Assembly: GCA_003991915.1 (NCBI GenBank)
Contig: RQTK01000111.1
Span: forward strand, 217,212 to 281,211
DNA length: 64,000 bases
DNA from: Elysia chlorotica
Lineage: Eukaryota; Mollusca; Gastropoda; Plakobranchidae
Reading direction: 5' to 3'
Below, piece by piece: positions 12,356 through 26,945 of this stretch (the first letter of the stretch is position 1; each line of letters begins with the position of its first letter). The position numbers were made by a program, and so were the translations under genes. The notes beneath the pieces were generated by a model that was not told the DNA's origin, ran no database searches, and saw nothing but the letters and a program-made list of their open reading frames with translations.

Positions 12356-12707
12356 TGAGTCTAGCTTCTAAGAGAAGAATAACAGGCCTAAGTCCTATGG
12401 TAAAGATTTTCGTTAAATTTTAGACCATTTATAGCATTTCACTGCTAGAACTGGCATAGAAATATTATTCTGCACAAAGCAATTGATTAGCAGTACATAT
12501 ATATAAGTTCAAAGTTTTTTCTAGCTTGTCATAGACATGAGCCTCATTTTTCTTTAATATCTTTTTGAAAAGTATACTAATTAAATCCTGAACTAGTAGA
12601 TACTAATTGTTCTTCGACAATCATTGCATAATTAAAAAATAAACAATTTAAATGTAATCCTTTTTTTGTGAGAGATAGTTCAAGGTGCAATTGCAAGATA
12701 TGATTTT

Positions 12708-12713
12708 AATAAA
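12708..12713 (+). terminator. Polyadenylation signal of the protease gene (candidate)
   Basis: AATAAA about 350 bp after the stop codon, followed by a GT-rich stretch (TGTTGTTGTAAC). An earlier AATAAA at 12638-12643 is the alternative. Confidence 0.55.
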
Positions 12714-15553
12714 TGTTGTTGTAACTGAATATTACTAATGTTGTTGCAGCTCAACTTTATTTTCATCCATATGCTTAACATTAAAATATATATATATATA
12801 TATCCCACTTTTAACCAGGTACTGATCTAAAAACTGTGATTATATTCCATTTTCTCTTTGCTCCATGATTAAGATTCATTTTCATGAGTGGTGGTTTATT
12901 TTATACTCACTGTCAAAAGCTAAAACTGCTGCTGCTGCATCTAAATTCTTAAGAACGTATAAATATAAATAGGGATCACAAAACCAGTTTTAAGGAATCA
13001 AACACAAAATTTGTAATTTTAAAATATGCTTTCCTCACTGAGGATAACTGCCTTTTATTCTCAAAATAATCCATACATAAGCTAGTATTAATAGATTATA
13101 CATTTTTTGTGTAAATTTAATACAAAAAAGGAAAAAAGGTGGAGGGAAGGTCCAGTTTTTTTTTCCAATCCCTTGCTGGCGATTTCACATAATCTCTTCC
13201 TGCCACAAAATTTGTGCAGTTTGAATACCTTATGCTAAAGTATATAAAAAAAAAAATACATGTAAAAATTTTACTGATTTTTTTCATATAAAATGTAGAA
13301 AACCAAGATGATATTGCAAATATAAGTATTATAATTCACAGCTCTTTGTTAAAAAAAAAAAAGACATTCACAACAGTATCAAAATAAAACCCTTACTGTA
13401 AACAAATAAATATTAGTAAACCAAAAGATGTAAAGAGCAATATATATTATATGTACGTATGTATAAAAATATGTTGGTTAGTTTTTTTTTGTTTTTTACA
13501 ATATTGTAAATCAATAAAATAAGACAAAGTTGTTTCCAAAAAAGGAGAAAAAAAGACAGAAATCAATATCAGTGTAAATATTAAGAAGCAACAAAATTTC
13601 TTTAAAGAACAAGCCAAGTGTAGCAACAAAATTTCTTTAAAAAACAGTCAAAGTGTATCTGGAAAAAAAATTCAAGCCTCTGTTCACTGAACATTCGCTT
13701 CAAGCGTTCTTTCCATTGCACTGTTTCTCGTGCTATTCCCCATATACATATCTCATTATGAGAATGTTAAGCCATATTAAAAATGAGAGGCCTTTACAAT
13801 TAACCTTAAAAATAAAGAACTCAGATCTGACAAGACCTTGGTTTCAAACAAGGTGAGTGTAAAATCCCTGGGTTTTTTTTCCCTCCTCGTCTTTAGCTTT
13901 ATTAAAAAATGGATCTAAATTCTAATGAGAGCCAAAATTGTCAAACATAAGCATATTGACAGCTTAGCTGACCTGACACAGAGAAAGATAAAACATAAAG
14001 CTGAATTGTAAATTTTCTTAACGGACAGAAGCAAGCGTAGCCCTTTGTTGCTGGCAGCATTGGCAGCGTGTTTGCAATGTGAAGCCCACATCAATTTCAG
14101 CAAACAGATGGATAAAATTGTATCAGACAGTAGTGGGTTATTTAAAAGAGAAAAAAAAGGGCAGATTAGGAATGAGAAGTGATAGCGTTAAAAAATGGGG
14201 GCATTATATGAATAAGAAAGTAGAAGAAAAAGAGGCATGAAGCATATAATAAATTAGAAAAGACAGGGATGGGTGGTCCTCACATAATTATGTGGGATTG
14301 TGTGGTAAAACTCAAACAACCTCCCCCCCCCCCCAAAAAAAAAAAAGAAAAAAAAAAAGAAAAAGAAAGTAAGTCCATATTTTATACTGTGGCCCCCAAG
14401 GCACATTTAATGAATTACAAAAATAAACATGGGCAGGCAGAAGCTACTGTGTTTGGACACTGCAATTGTGTCTTTAGGAGCCATGCCTCGACAAAAAAAG
14501 TCAGAAGTAGAAGCACTGGGTCATAACAGGATTGCAAACCAGACATGGACTGACTGCATCCAACAAGTATATAAATGGAAACTCAGAGACGCACATATGT
14601 GTATGGTACTCCTTGCAACAAAGCAATTTTGGGAGCAATCTCAATGTAGATGATTACAGGACATTATAATAATATATAATTTTTTAAAGATTTCATAAAA
14701 TAGAACACATAAAGAAACAAATAAAAAAAATGAACAACACTAAAATATTGACTTTATAAAGGTCAAAAATATGTATTCATTGACCAATATGCACATGAGG
14801 TCCATAAAAGTTCTGGAAAAACAGCATCCTTTATGAAAGGATGTTTTTAGCGAGTTGAATCATTAAAAATGAGTTATTTTAAAAGAATTGTCACAGAAAC
14901 AAAATTAGTTTGATATAAGTGCACAAAATTTTTGTCATCAAAGGAACAAAAGCATGTCATATGATTTAAGGAGCAATCTTTGACGCACACCTTTTACTTA
15001 AATTCACGAAAGACAAAGTAAAAAAAATATAAATTGGCATTCATATGGCATGATTAAACAAAATATCTAACACCCACGATTAGCAAAAGATCCACCTTGG
15101 TCTTTGAGAGTGTCCTCAGTATCTGTAAATGTGGCGTTTCATTCTGAAAACTTTTCAATGTCATAAAAGGACTGCAGATTTCACACATGTACTTTAACAC
15201 TTTTATTACCAAGCTTGGCAGATTAGTTAATTACACACTTAATTGATCGTTTTAAAGCTGATGGATAGTGTGCTAAAATTGAGACTCCAATAAAGAATGA
15301 ATTGTACTGAACTAAATTTACTTACAAGATTCTGGTAAAAGTTTAAAGTAAAAACAAAATTGTAACTTACGGCAGTATACATATAATGCCTAAAAAATAA
15401 CAAAATGAGTACATACTTTGAGTTACATGAATAATAGAAATGAGGAACTTTCTATATACAAGTCCCACAGATAATTCAGTTGCATTTTTAGATTGAATTT
15501 ACGTCAAAATATTACAGATCAATCATAATGAAAGATGGGGCAGCATATTTTGA
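12714..15553. other. Intergenic stretch between convergent genes
   Basis: AT-rich sequence between two converging genes. It must hold the 3' UTR of the minus-strand gene; a minus-strand AATAAA (TTTATT at 15202-15207) is a candidate end. Apart from a C/A homopolymer tract near 14322-14370 and short AT runs near 12790, I see no exon, RNA gene or mobile element. Confidence 0.6.
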
Positions 15554-16758
15554 TCAACCTCCACAGCCACCACAGCCACCACAACCCCCTCCACCACAGC
15601 CCCCTCCACCACAGCCGCCCCCTCCACCACAGCCACCCCCACCACCACCTCCACCACCACAACCTCCACATCCACCACAGCCGCCACAACCTGCACCACC
15701 ATCGCCGTCACCGTCGCCCCCAGCATCAGCACCACCATTGTCCATGCCTCCAACACTGCCAGTGTCCACATCACCAAAGTCAACGACAGGTGCGCCCTCT
15801 CCTCCCCCACAGCCCGCACACACGGTGGCTCCATATCTCTCTCGGACATAGTGATTGGACGGTGTAGACATCAGAAAGCCCGCTGCCATCACAAAGGCCA
15901 TGTCTTCTGAAGGAACAGGAGCCACCTGAAAAAAAAAAATTATAGACACATGAACAAATAGCTGACAAAATGTTGCATTTGTTTTATTAATACAAATAAA
16001 ACAAGCTCATTTAAATTAACTAACAATTTGATTCTACTTTAGTCTGGTGTAAAATCTAACCATAGCTGGCAACTTTTGAGAAAAAAATACAGAGACTTTC
16101 AGCACGGTTAGTCACTGCAAACCTCATCTTATTTTTGTTTTTTCATTTTTTTTTTTATCTCATAGTGTCAGAAACACTACGTCATCAATATCCAGGATTT
16201 GAGAGAACTAAATATAATATATTCAAGCCTGTTGGCAAAAGAATTTAAGCTTTCTAGCATGCCGAAAGCAATTGGAACTAACACCATTATCGTTGACTGA
16301 ATCAACCAATAGGGGACAAAATCCGACAATTCGGTCAGTCGTCGATTTCGAACTAGGCACTTAATGAGAACCAGAAGATCTGCCACTTGATCCAGTTTGC
16401 TCATCAAAGTCAACCATCTAGTTCCAAATTTATATCACAGAATTAGATCTTGATCTATACCATCTGATATCAACTAGATTTAGAATATAAAAATACAGTC
16501 TATATCTAGATCCACCTTCACGAGATGTAGTTCCACTTCGGAACGACAAATAGATTTGTTTGGAGGTATCAGTCTTCAATTGGCAATTTAACAAGGAATA
16601 CCACAAATCAGGTGTCCCCAAAAAGTTTGCAAAATATGTACAAAAATGATCGAAAATCATCCATTTGAAACAACAGATCAAGATTAAGCTTAGATCTGAA
16701 AAATCCTGATTACATTAGTCCGTGATAAGCAAGCGGGGGAGGGAGGGAGGGAGGGAGG

Positions 16759-16794
<36 letters not shown>

Positions 16795-19700
16795 GAGAGA
16801 GAGAGACTGACAGACAGACAGACAGATGGGGGAAATGGTGTGAAGGATCTGCGTTAGCAAGATTTATAATTGTAGAGTAGTGAAAGCTGTGAAGAGAATT
16901 TATTAATTTAACCCAAGAATACATTTTTTTCCTTCTTGTTATTTGAACAATCAATTTTCCTGGATATTTTAACATACAATATCCAACAACAGTGGAGTTT
17001 ACAATGATTTTTTAAATTTTTATTTTTTTCCTTTATAAATGTTTTTAGCTTAAATTTTATAAAATAAACACAACTGATCAAAGATCTTGTGCAGTATGCA
17101 CATCTTTGAGTAAAATGCAATAATGTGCCGTCCGCCAGAAACATGTGTCTGTATAAAAGAGTGGCAGCGATTGTGCCTAGCTCTACAAAATATGAAATTG
17201 TTTATCTAAATGTGCAAGAGTAAGAACTGTGAGGGGACTGACGCTTGACAGCGAAAATGGTTTAAATCTAAATCAGTCTAACTGGTCGCCCCAAAAATGG
17301 ATTCTCTGCTTAGCACCAGTAAACAAAGCCAGGGGATTCCAAGATGGACAGATTGCCGGCGGCGGAAGCACAATTGCTGCTATAGTTTTACACTATTCAC
17401 CTCATTTTTTTAAACCGAAGAGACGCGAGTGAACGATTAATCTACAAGTTGATTAGAGACTCAACCGATCCCAGTGCCTTGAAGCATAGGGGCTACTTAT
17501 GAGATGTTAAACATGTGAATGGGCCCAGTAATCAGCTGGACTGACCGGTGTTAATGTAAAAAAATGGCAGCAAGTACTGAGCTGTCAACGGGACACCCAA
17601 TTTTTAACTGGATACCGTCAAATACATATTTTTTTAAACCACATACGAATGGACGTGCTCGGGAGGTTAAACACTTATTATATGCACTGGTTGGCAGCTA
17701 TGACTAGCTGTTGCCATCATGCGCATTTTACGACATCGTTTTTTGTAAGACAAGAAAATATCCTGCAGAGAGTATGTATCCAACTAGTGTTTCTTTGACA
17801 TTAACAATTTTAAACTTACTGCTCTAGTTCCGCGAGTAAGAGCATTTCTCTGGATGCTTTGTCCAGGTTGCCAGCCTTTGGGGCGTGGCTGGCACAGAAC
17901 ATGAAGCAGAGAGATACTGAAAGCAAGACCCAGTGTCTCTGCTACGTCAGCAAAACCCTCATAGACCTTCAATTGAAATATAAGAAAAAAAGATTATTCC
18001 ATTAATTCTGGTGGTAAAAAATATTTTATACTCCAGAAAAAGTTTTGAACAAACATAACAGACATGACTTTTGTATAACATGCAAAGAGTATGGCCTTAA
18101 TTATGCATTAAAAATAGAGGCAAGGCCTCTAAGAAATCTTGACTAATATTTTTATTTACGAGATACTTGTTGCTGTTATTTGATCGTCTTACGAATACAT
18201 TGTACTATTAGCTGCTTGTCAATATAAATTTAAAAATGAAGCAGATCAGAGGCTTTCTGGCATTTGTCTATGGGTCTTTGAACAATGAACTAAAAACAAA
18301 ATAAAGAGTCTAATGTTTAGCCTGTCCCTTTTTTTGGGTTTTGCTTTGCCTATGAAACGGACACAGGTGGTCATAGGAACAGAATGATGAAGACATTTTC
18401 AGTTATCGATTTTTAAATTTTATTTAAAAAAAAAAAAGAAGAAAAAAAAGCTACACAACGCTTGCTAGGGGCTTGCCCTAAATGTAAACAACAAAGAGTC
18501 AAAAATATTGCACTTTTATTACTAGACATGGATTTTATGATGTTAATAATTTTGTATTTAAAGAAGAAACAACAATGCTTTTACATTTATAAAAATATCC
18601 AAACAATTTGTCAGATTTTGTCCGTGACCGTTTGAGTATGTTAGCATAATATGACCCACTAAGACAAATGTTCCTGGTATTCCTTCTCTCTATATAGTAG
18701 CACATACATTTTTCAGCCATTTGTCTTGCGACCCATCCATGGTATAGCCCTGCTACAGTTGTTCTTAACTAGAAACCCACCAAACAAACAAACCACTCAC
18801 CATTACAGAGCCAGTCTTTAGGTTGATGACAGCGTTACTTAAGTTCACAGAAAAGGATCCTTTCTCATACTGTAGGGGAATATGTTCTACCTTGTCTGAG
18901 CCCTTTTTCCACAATTTTATTGTCAGGTAGCCAGGGCTTCCAGGCACACCCTTCTTTCCACGTTGTGAATAAGTGCCTGAAATTTAAGGCAAACAACACA
19001 TTTAATTAGTATGCATAAGTTTTCTTTTCTGTTCCTTAGCATCATACTAAACCTAACTATTTAAAATCAGGACAATTTTTAAAAGTTTCATTACATCAAT
19101 GGTTGTTTATTAAAGTAACTTTGGACTAGATAAAACCAACTCTTGCTATTTAACATTTTTTCCCAATCTCAAGGCCTTGACTTTATCAGGATTCCTGTGT
19201 TAAATCTCTACACTGAGACATTCAGATTTAGGTAAACTATGATCTAAACTAAAACCCGCAGACTGTTTGCGCTACCATGTGCAGGTGACAAATTTTACTC
19301 TTAACATTTTTTGCCGAAAAAATTCTTCACCACTCGTTAAATCAGATTGAAATAATAATTAAGATTTGAACCCTAAGTGTTATCTATTTAGAGCCTAGAA
19401 CAAAGTGTAATGAGTCTTATTGGTCTAAAATAGACAAATATTTACTCATCACTAACTTCATTGCTTTTGATTTCTAATACCAAGGCAAGGATGGATTCTT
19501 TGCCATCCAGCAGCTACTGGTTTATCTCATGACTGCAAATATGTAGTTTTATTTTTTTCTGTTTAGTTTTTGAGTGATCTTCAAGGTGTTGTCTGTACCT
19601 CATTTTACATACTCTCTTAGGATAATATTTCAAGATCTAGTTATATATATATATATCATACTTATATGTGAGGTGACAAAAAAGGGTTTCCTCTACCTTT

Positions 19701-21544
19701 TTGGTAAAATCAGAGTTGACCTTATAAAAACACTGTGTGAATGTAAGCATCTTTTAAAAAAATGTATGGTATGGTATACAATAGTACAAACATGCCACGC
19801 CATACAATTATTTTTGATAATTTTTCCTTTCAGTTTGAACATATTTTTAAACTAGCCGCTTCTAACGTTACCAAAAATCCTTTTAATGTCACCTCTCAGG
19901 TAAGTAGATCACCAGAAGCTTACCTGGCACTCCTGCCACACCTTTCCTGTAGCCTGTCCAGCGACCAACAATAATTGCCCAATCTCCATCATGGTTCTTG
20001 ATGACCATAGCCCTATCTCCAGCCCTTGGATTCAAGTACACACAGGAATCTTTGTGTCTAAGCTAAGAAATGGCAAAACAGAGGTAAAGACCAATTTATC
20101 ATAGTTTTCACCTCAAAAGGTCAAATAGTATATTTTTAATTCCATCCAGCAGTCCTATAAGAAAAAAAAAATCTATTGTACATTAAGTGGGGGAGCGCCA
20201 ATAAGAAAAAAATTGATAATACATTAAGTGGGGGAGTGCCAATAGCTTGGGCCAATATTCAGCCACACAAACAATATCAAACCAATGATTTAAAAAAAAA
20301 AGGCATTTTAGAGCCATGGGGCATTTTTTTCTCAAATTTTTTTGTGGGGGTTGGAAAATGCATTTTTCTCAATACACCTTTTTTCTCATTTTTTTTGTCC
20401 TATCTACTCCTGGATTTTCTAACCAAATACTCTGAAACTGTCACCACTGTTTCTTCTTATGAGTTTCATCAAAACAATCTGGAAGTTTAACAAATTGATA
20501 AGTATTTGAGTGATGCCCCTTTTTGTTGTTTTGGCAATGGGCAAAATCAATATATAACTAAACAAATTGCAATTACTTTTGTTCTGATGAAGATATAAAA
20601 ATTTTGTAACAACACTGTTTTTAGCAAACATCTCACAAAGTTTAAAAATTCAAGATGGTGGATGTTCTCATAGCAACACAAGAACATTTTGTAAAAAAAA
20701 TTTTTTTTTCGTCTCATTCGGATATGGGTTTTCTAATGGTAACTTAACGTACATTTTTTTTTCCAATGTAAAAAAATGGTCCTTATCGGCGCACTCCCAC
20801 TTAAAAAGCTACAGGTTTGGATTTTATTAATGCACACAAAGCACACTTTCTCTGCCTGCCTTCCTTGGTCCCTCCTCCTGCAACTGCTGTTATCTAAAAA
20901 CTCTTCAAATAAAGGGCTAACTGCTGCTAGTATATTTTCAGGGTGTTGACTCTTTTTTGACAAATAACAAATCCAAAATTGGTGAATAATCAGGAATGTA
21001 AACTTGAAGGCAAACAATTTTTTTTGTTGTTTTTTTGTTGTTTACAAACACTTGGCTTACTCTATTTTTAAGTTCCTAAGTAAGGTTTGAAAATCAGCTG
21101 GCAAGCTTGAATACCAGAATAGTTGGCACAACAAGAGCTTTTAAAATTTCCAATTGTCTCTCCATTTGGATCCCAAAGTTTACTCAAATAATTTACCCAC
21201 ATTATAACAAGAGGTTCAATAACAATTAATCTGCTCTAAACCCGACATAAATAAAAAAAAAAAGTATGAAAAATGATGAAAACGTTTACTTACTTGAGCT
21301 GGAACAGGCAGTGTGTCTTGTCCAATCAGGTGTCCAACACAAACCATTCTATCTCGATAAAAGACATGGACAGCTGACTGCAGCAAAGGTAAGCAATGAA
21401 TCAGACGGCATGTGAACTGGACTTCTCCTCTGTGATTTAACACACTGAAATGAGAAAAATATTAAGTGTCTGTGAACGAGCAATAATTAATTAGGGCCTA
21501 AAAAATATAGAGAGAGAGAGAGAGAGAGAGAGGGCCTAAAAAAT

Positions 21545-21620
<76 letters not shown>

Positions 21621-23064
21621 GAAAGAGAGAGAGAGATTATTGATCTCAAGATCATGATAGCAAATTCAAAACTGGCCTTTTGGAGTTGAAAAAAAAACCC
21701 AGTCCACCAGTCCTCTCTCAACCTGTGCCAAAACCAAATAAGAATCATAGCCTGTACCAGATCCTTGCACGAGTTCGAGATGGGCCTAGTTTGGGATAGC
21801 AGTAAATTTTTGTTTTTAGCTTGTGGTGCGAGAATGAAAACTTTTGCAAAAATTGGAGTGAAATCTTCAGAAAACCATCGCAATCAGCATATAAAACATG
21901 CTCTAGTTAAATAACCTGTACTGCCTCAGTAAAAATATGAACAAAGGATCAAAAAACAACAAAATAACAAACAAAACAAACAATAAAAGAAAAAGAGATT
22001 CTTTTTAACAAGTTGAAAACAACTTAAGTAAGCTACCATTTTGCCTTTAAATTTGTTTTACAACCCAAGCATATAAAAGCTCATTGCGTCCCAAAGTTTC
22101 AGTTCTTGGGTTGATACTACTGCAATAATTATGACTATTATCCTTAAAATTTATGGTCTCTTCAGAAAAAAAAAGAAGAGAAAATAGGCCCCATAATTGT
22201 TACCTGTGAGAAGCAACCTCACACCAGTTCTCTGTTCCAAGGGGAAGGCGAGGGAGTGGTATAGGTCCCCACATTGATTCAAGGTTTTCTGGCATGACTG
22301 CACGAGTAAATTGGCTAGCCTTGAGGGAGAGCAGCACTGGACCTTCCTTAACGGGACTTAGAGATAGTGTAAAGGAAATCTGCATGGAGCAAAAAAAAAA
22401 TGTATTTTATTACTTCATTGACATACATTTCAAACTAATTGTGACTTAACATCACAAATCAGCTGTGAAAAAAGAATAGCTGAAGGAATATTTTGTATCC
22501 AATACATGGGACATTCTACTAATATATAATTCAAAAAGAACTTACAACACCGCAGAGACGAAAAAAGAAAAAAAAAAGATCAATCTTCTGGCTTATCTTT
22601 GTCATCTATTTGTGTATGTGTGTGTAATAAACACATGTTTCAGAATTGCATTTATTCCTCATTTCAAAAACTATTTAGTCCGTGCAGTGTTTTGTTTTGA
22701 AATAGAATACTACTTCGTACAACCTAATAATGGTGCTAATGAAAAAAGTATTTGTATATCGGTATGAGTTTGAATAGTTATTGCGTACAGTAAAAAAGCT
22801 ACTTAATGTGCATTTAGTGTATATGAATGATATGGCTTAATGGCACCGTGCAAGTTTGCTTTCCTTACAGAAGAAGAAATTGGAAGTTTATTGGGATCAG
22901 ACACTAGATGAGTTCATGTAAATGTCACATGTGTACTGGGATCAATAAACGAGTTATAGTTTATGATACACCATAATACCAATTAGTCGGGTCAGAGAAA
23001 ATAGATACCTTTTATCCTGAATCCAATTGGTCATATCAAAAAGAGAGAAAGAGTGAGAGAGAGT

Positions 23065-23095
<31 letters not shown>

Positions 23096-23156
23096 ATACC
23101 AATTAGTCGGTCAGAGAAAATAGATACCTTTTATCCTGAATCCAATTGGTCATATC

Positions 23157-23216
<60 letters not shown>

Positions 23217-26200
23217 TAGATGTCATACACCCTACCTTGCGCTTATTGGTCATATCAAATAGAAGAGCTGCCATACCTCTCATACCACTGATTGGTCAAA
23301 TCGGAGAGAGAGGATGTCATACATCCCACCTAGCGCCTATTGACCATATCAGATAAAAGAGCTACCACATCCATTTTTGCTGATTGTTCAGAGAGAGTAG
23401 CCAAGCCAATCTTTACACTCTTTTCTGATGCGAGATCACAAAACAAATTGTTTTCATCTCCCCTTCACCCAGAACTGAGCAGAGCCACAACTTATTTTCT
23501 TACATCACTGCTCTCTTAGCGCTTTATCTCAACCGCTATAGATAAAGGGTGGTATTCTCAAATCATGAAATAGCTCAAAGATGCATCGTTCAAACAATGT
23601 AGCAGTATCAATACCCACAGATTCCCTCCACTGAGTAGTAAATTGAACAATAATCATGTCATAGGCAAACATACCACGAAACCAGACTTCACAACTAGTG
23701 GTCTGCCTGTTCGCTTCACCATACTTCAAAGCTTTCTCATTAGACTGATGAAGCAGACAAAAGCGGGAAAGTCGCACATTTTCATTGGTTGATATTCTTA
23801 GTACAGGAATATTGAGTCCTAAGTGAATAAGACAAGATTGTTCTGTGACAAGATGAAGTCTCAAGGTCGCCTCAAGTCACCCACTAATACTGGGCGCCCC
23901 GCTGAGCTGTGTTCGGAGAGCTGCTCCTTAATGTCGGCGCCCAGCAGCGCTCAGGTTGGAGGCGCTATACCCCTAAAGTCAGCACCCCACAGAGCTAGGG
24001 CTAAGTAAGTAAAAAATCTCAAATCAAGCTTACTGCGATGATATCATTAATCTAATCCGACACTATGCTCTAATTTTAGCAGTGCATTCATCCGTGTTCC
24101 AAACTTTTCCATTTTCACTTTACTTTCTCAGCTCTATTATTCTTTAAGAAGTAAAGACTTATGAATTTTCAGTTTGTAATAAAAACAAGCTATACACAAT
24201 TTGCACAAAACAAACAAGAGTGGATTGATTTCACAGAAGAAATAAAGAGAACAACCAAAGCTGCAAGATCTGATGACATCAGAGGTGAAATCAAGTTAAA
24301 AAAAAAAGGAACAACTAGATTTTATTAAGACTCACTTGTTATCATAGCACCTACCTGGAAGTTGCCATCTCCTCCTTTTGCTACAAGTTGATGATTTGTG
24401 GCCTGCCCTCCTAGGGGTTGCTCCTCCAGGAGCATTAAAAGATCACACATTGCATTGGCCACTGTCGCTTTAGACTTAAAGCATCCCCAACCTGAGCTGT
24501 CTTCCAAGGAGAACTTGAGACAGTTGACATAACGTGTCTTGAAGATCGTAGAGAACAATGACTTGCCCTGCCACGACTTATTGGGACCCTTCAATGTGTC
24601 AACAGATTCAATCTGCAGAAGATGATATTGATTAACAACTTGGAAACAAGTGCAAGTGCAAGTGCAAGAAAAAATGGTTTGCCTAAACCAGGTACAGGAT
24701 ACATTTTTTTATATATATAAACAGAGCTGCCTACCTAGTCCATGTGGAAAGTGTACTGCCCAGTCTCATGAGGTGTATTTTCACATGAAAAGGTGTACTT
24801 CTGGCTGTTTGCGTGAGAAACGCAAAAGACAGGGCTAAAATCTGAAGTTGCTCTAACGTAATACAGTAGATTGATTTTTCTTTCAATTGTAGGCCCTTCT
24901 CCAATCTGACTATATGAAATACACAATGTAAATGTTTTTGTAAGATTTTGGTAGAGAAAACTTATGGAGTGTACCTGCCATATGGTATTTTATAAGAAAT
25001 GTTTATAACCTAAAACCATAAAACGGAGAATTGAAAAAAACAAACACACACAAAAATTAGTGCTGTTTAAAAACTAAATTTGACCGCGTGATTCGCAAAA
25101 GAATTGTAAAACTGACGAGGCCAATGAGAAGCTTTATCTGGTTGGAATGACGCCGATGGTCGAGGACTTGATGTAAAGACATAGAGATACTATGATACGG
25201 AGCCATGCGTTGGGGTAGATCGATATCATGGTCATTGTTGACATCACTAACCCAATCTCAATAACACAAAGACAAGTTTAATAACAAAGAGAAATATCTC
25301 GTATGGATATAATAATTCAATTGTTCTTACATTTTCTTGTAATCGTGAAACTTACTTTATTCTTCTCTTGTTTCGGTTGCGTGGTTGATAGAAAAATCAT
25401 ATAAGTACATAATAAATCTTCAGCGCAAAAAAATTACACAGGGTTTTCTGGAATGTTGTATTATGCGTATAAAAACGTATTGAGGAGAAAAATGTACAAA
25501 AATACACCAAACATAATTATAGGATGGCAGCTCTGTCTTTTCTAGTTTACCTTAAAATGTCAGTCTTTTCCCGTTTTCCACACCTGTCAGCAAAATATAA
25601 TAATATTCCATACAAACATACTTACAATTTTATCATTGGCGGAAGTGTACACTCTCAACTTCAGGTTGTTGTTGATTTGAGGAAAAGCTACCAGTTCAAG
25701 ATTCACACATGTTATAGTGGCAGAGCGAGTGCGTAAAGCTAGAATTTCATCAGGCTGGACCCTTGCTAGCTTTCCTGCAGGGTTCGCACCACGATACATG
25801 GCTCCAAACTGAGAAAAGCTTTGACCATATTCCTCTCTCCATGCCTGATAAGACATAAGCAACAAACAAAAAGCACAAAATTAATATGCTTCGTTTTCTT
25901 GTTTCTAAATTGTATACTGTGTCAGTCAAAAATAAAATGGGTACAGAGAGAAATCAGGTAATTTAGATTTTTAAAGTGTGCAGCTTTAATCAGACATCAT
26001 CGATTCTGTGCACAAATCAGGCTGTGTTGTTCATACTGGTTTGTTTGGTGCTGGTATAATGTGATCGACTGAGACGAAATATATCAAAGAAAAATGAAAA
26101 AGGCTGCATAAAATTTCCATAATTTATTATCATCAATTAAATTAACCTTGTACTGAATTAATGATATTTCTAATCTTAACTTTTTTTTTATTACAGAGGT

Positions 26201-26893
26201 ATTTGATCTAAAATAGACCAAAAGCTCATTTTCATCAAAATTTACCTATAAATGTGCTCTCTTTTTACTTTTAAAAGATCAAATAATATCAAGATAGAAA
26301 AACTTAAGCCAAAAAGGAGTGAATTTTTTCAGCAGGTAAATATAAAATGTCATCTACATAAAAAACAATACTGCCACAGGGAGGCTAGTGGCATAAAACT
26401 ATCGAAGAATTACATTTCAGTTATGATCAAACTCAAGTTACATATATTTACCTCACGGGTCAGTTTGTCTGAATTATTGAGTTTGGAGCCCTCACTGCGA
26501 TCGTTGACACTGTCATCATGATTAAAGATCTTGCCATACAACTTTTCAGTATCCTGCTTGTAAGCCACTGGAAACAGTTGATGTGTGTGCCACATGAGAT
26601 CCATGTCATAGCATGGAACAATGAACATGGATGGTCTAAGCAGTTTCAGTAGCAAAAACTTGCGATACCGTATGATAGCAGCTTCAAGAAATGTGCGGTC
26701 CTGGTAATGAGGGAGGCTGACCTGAAAATAAATAATATAGCAATTGTCAAAAGCAGGTAAAAAAAAATTCTGTGGCAAGATAAGTTTCACTATTAAGACA
26801 GAGCAAATAGTATCTACTGTCGCAGCTGTTTGGGCTTTTTTTTTCCTACACTCATTATAACAATGATTCTTAACAAGCTATCTACAGTTGGGA

Positions 26894-26945
<52 letters not shown>

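Noticed and set aside
15528-15867. Plus-strand proline-rich and histidine-rich frames
   Set aside because: These are the antisense of the Gly/Cys-rich last exon of the DUF1399 gene, which has family support and matching splice phases.
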